A stretch of 6,839 nt of DNA. Source: Brachyspira pilosicoli. GTDB lineage: Bacteria > Spirochaetota > Brachyspiria > Brachyspirales > Brachyspiraceae. The translations under genes and the position numbers were made by a program. Location: positions 1-6,839 of the forward strand of contig NZ_SRZM01000260.1 in NCBI RefSeq assembly GCF_019402445.1, read 5' to 3'. Under the pieces are notes generated by a model. The model was not told the origin of the DNA and ran no database searches. It saw nothing but the letters and a program-made list of their open reading frames with translations. Positions 6,833 to 6,839 of the stretch are shown here, piece by piece; position 1 is the first letter of the stretch, and each line of letters begins with the position of its first letter.

Positions 6833-6839
6833 TTTAAAG

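Overview
The window is strongly AT-rich chromosomal DNA carrying five protein genes. No RNA gene, insertion sequence or CRISPR array was seen. The base composition, an exported lipoprotein with a loose lipobox, an ankyrin-repeat protein and a TPR/PEGA-like exported protein together suggest a low-GC, Gram-negative-type anaerobe. My best guess is a spirochaete of the genus Brachyspira. This is inference from style and gene content, since the window holds no rRNA or other definitive marker.

Left part (1-3178, minus strand): two genes read leftwards, 83 bp apart. The first (3178 to 1367) encodes a predicted lipoprotein of the GHL10/DUF187 glycosyl-hydrolase family, the family of E. coli DigH (YddW) and B. 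subtilis YngK. The second (1283 to 138) encodes an exported SpoIID/LytB-domain protein. It is followed by a clear intrinsic terminator at 85-115. Characterised members of both families cleave peptidoglycan glycan strands that have lost their stem peptides, so the pair looks like a small module for removing denuded glycan, probably at division or during envelope remodelling. Bases 1-84 are AT-rich with no gene.

Middle (3179-3379): a 201-bp divergent intergenic region that must hold the promoters for both directions. It contains an imperfect direct repeat of the ribosome-binding-site segment of the rightward gene.

Right part (3380-6839): a rightward pair comes first. It consists of an exported protein of unknown function (helical TPR-like region, proline-rich linker, ten tandem TNxxx pentapeptide units, PEGA-like C-terminal domain) and, 43 bp later, hisS, the histidyl-tRNA synthetase gene. 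No terminator separates them, so they are probably co-transcribed. Facing hisS is an ankyrin-repeat gene on the minus strand whose stop codon overlaps the hisS stop by 4 bases. Its N-terminus lies at the window edge and may be incomplete.

The two most interesting points are the pairing of two denuded-glycan enzyme families in one apparent transcription unit and the regular pentapeptide array inside the unknown exported protein. I found no evidence for a wholly new multi-gene system.
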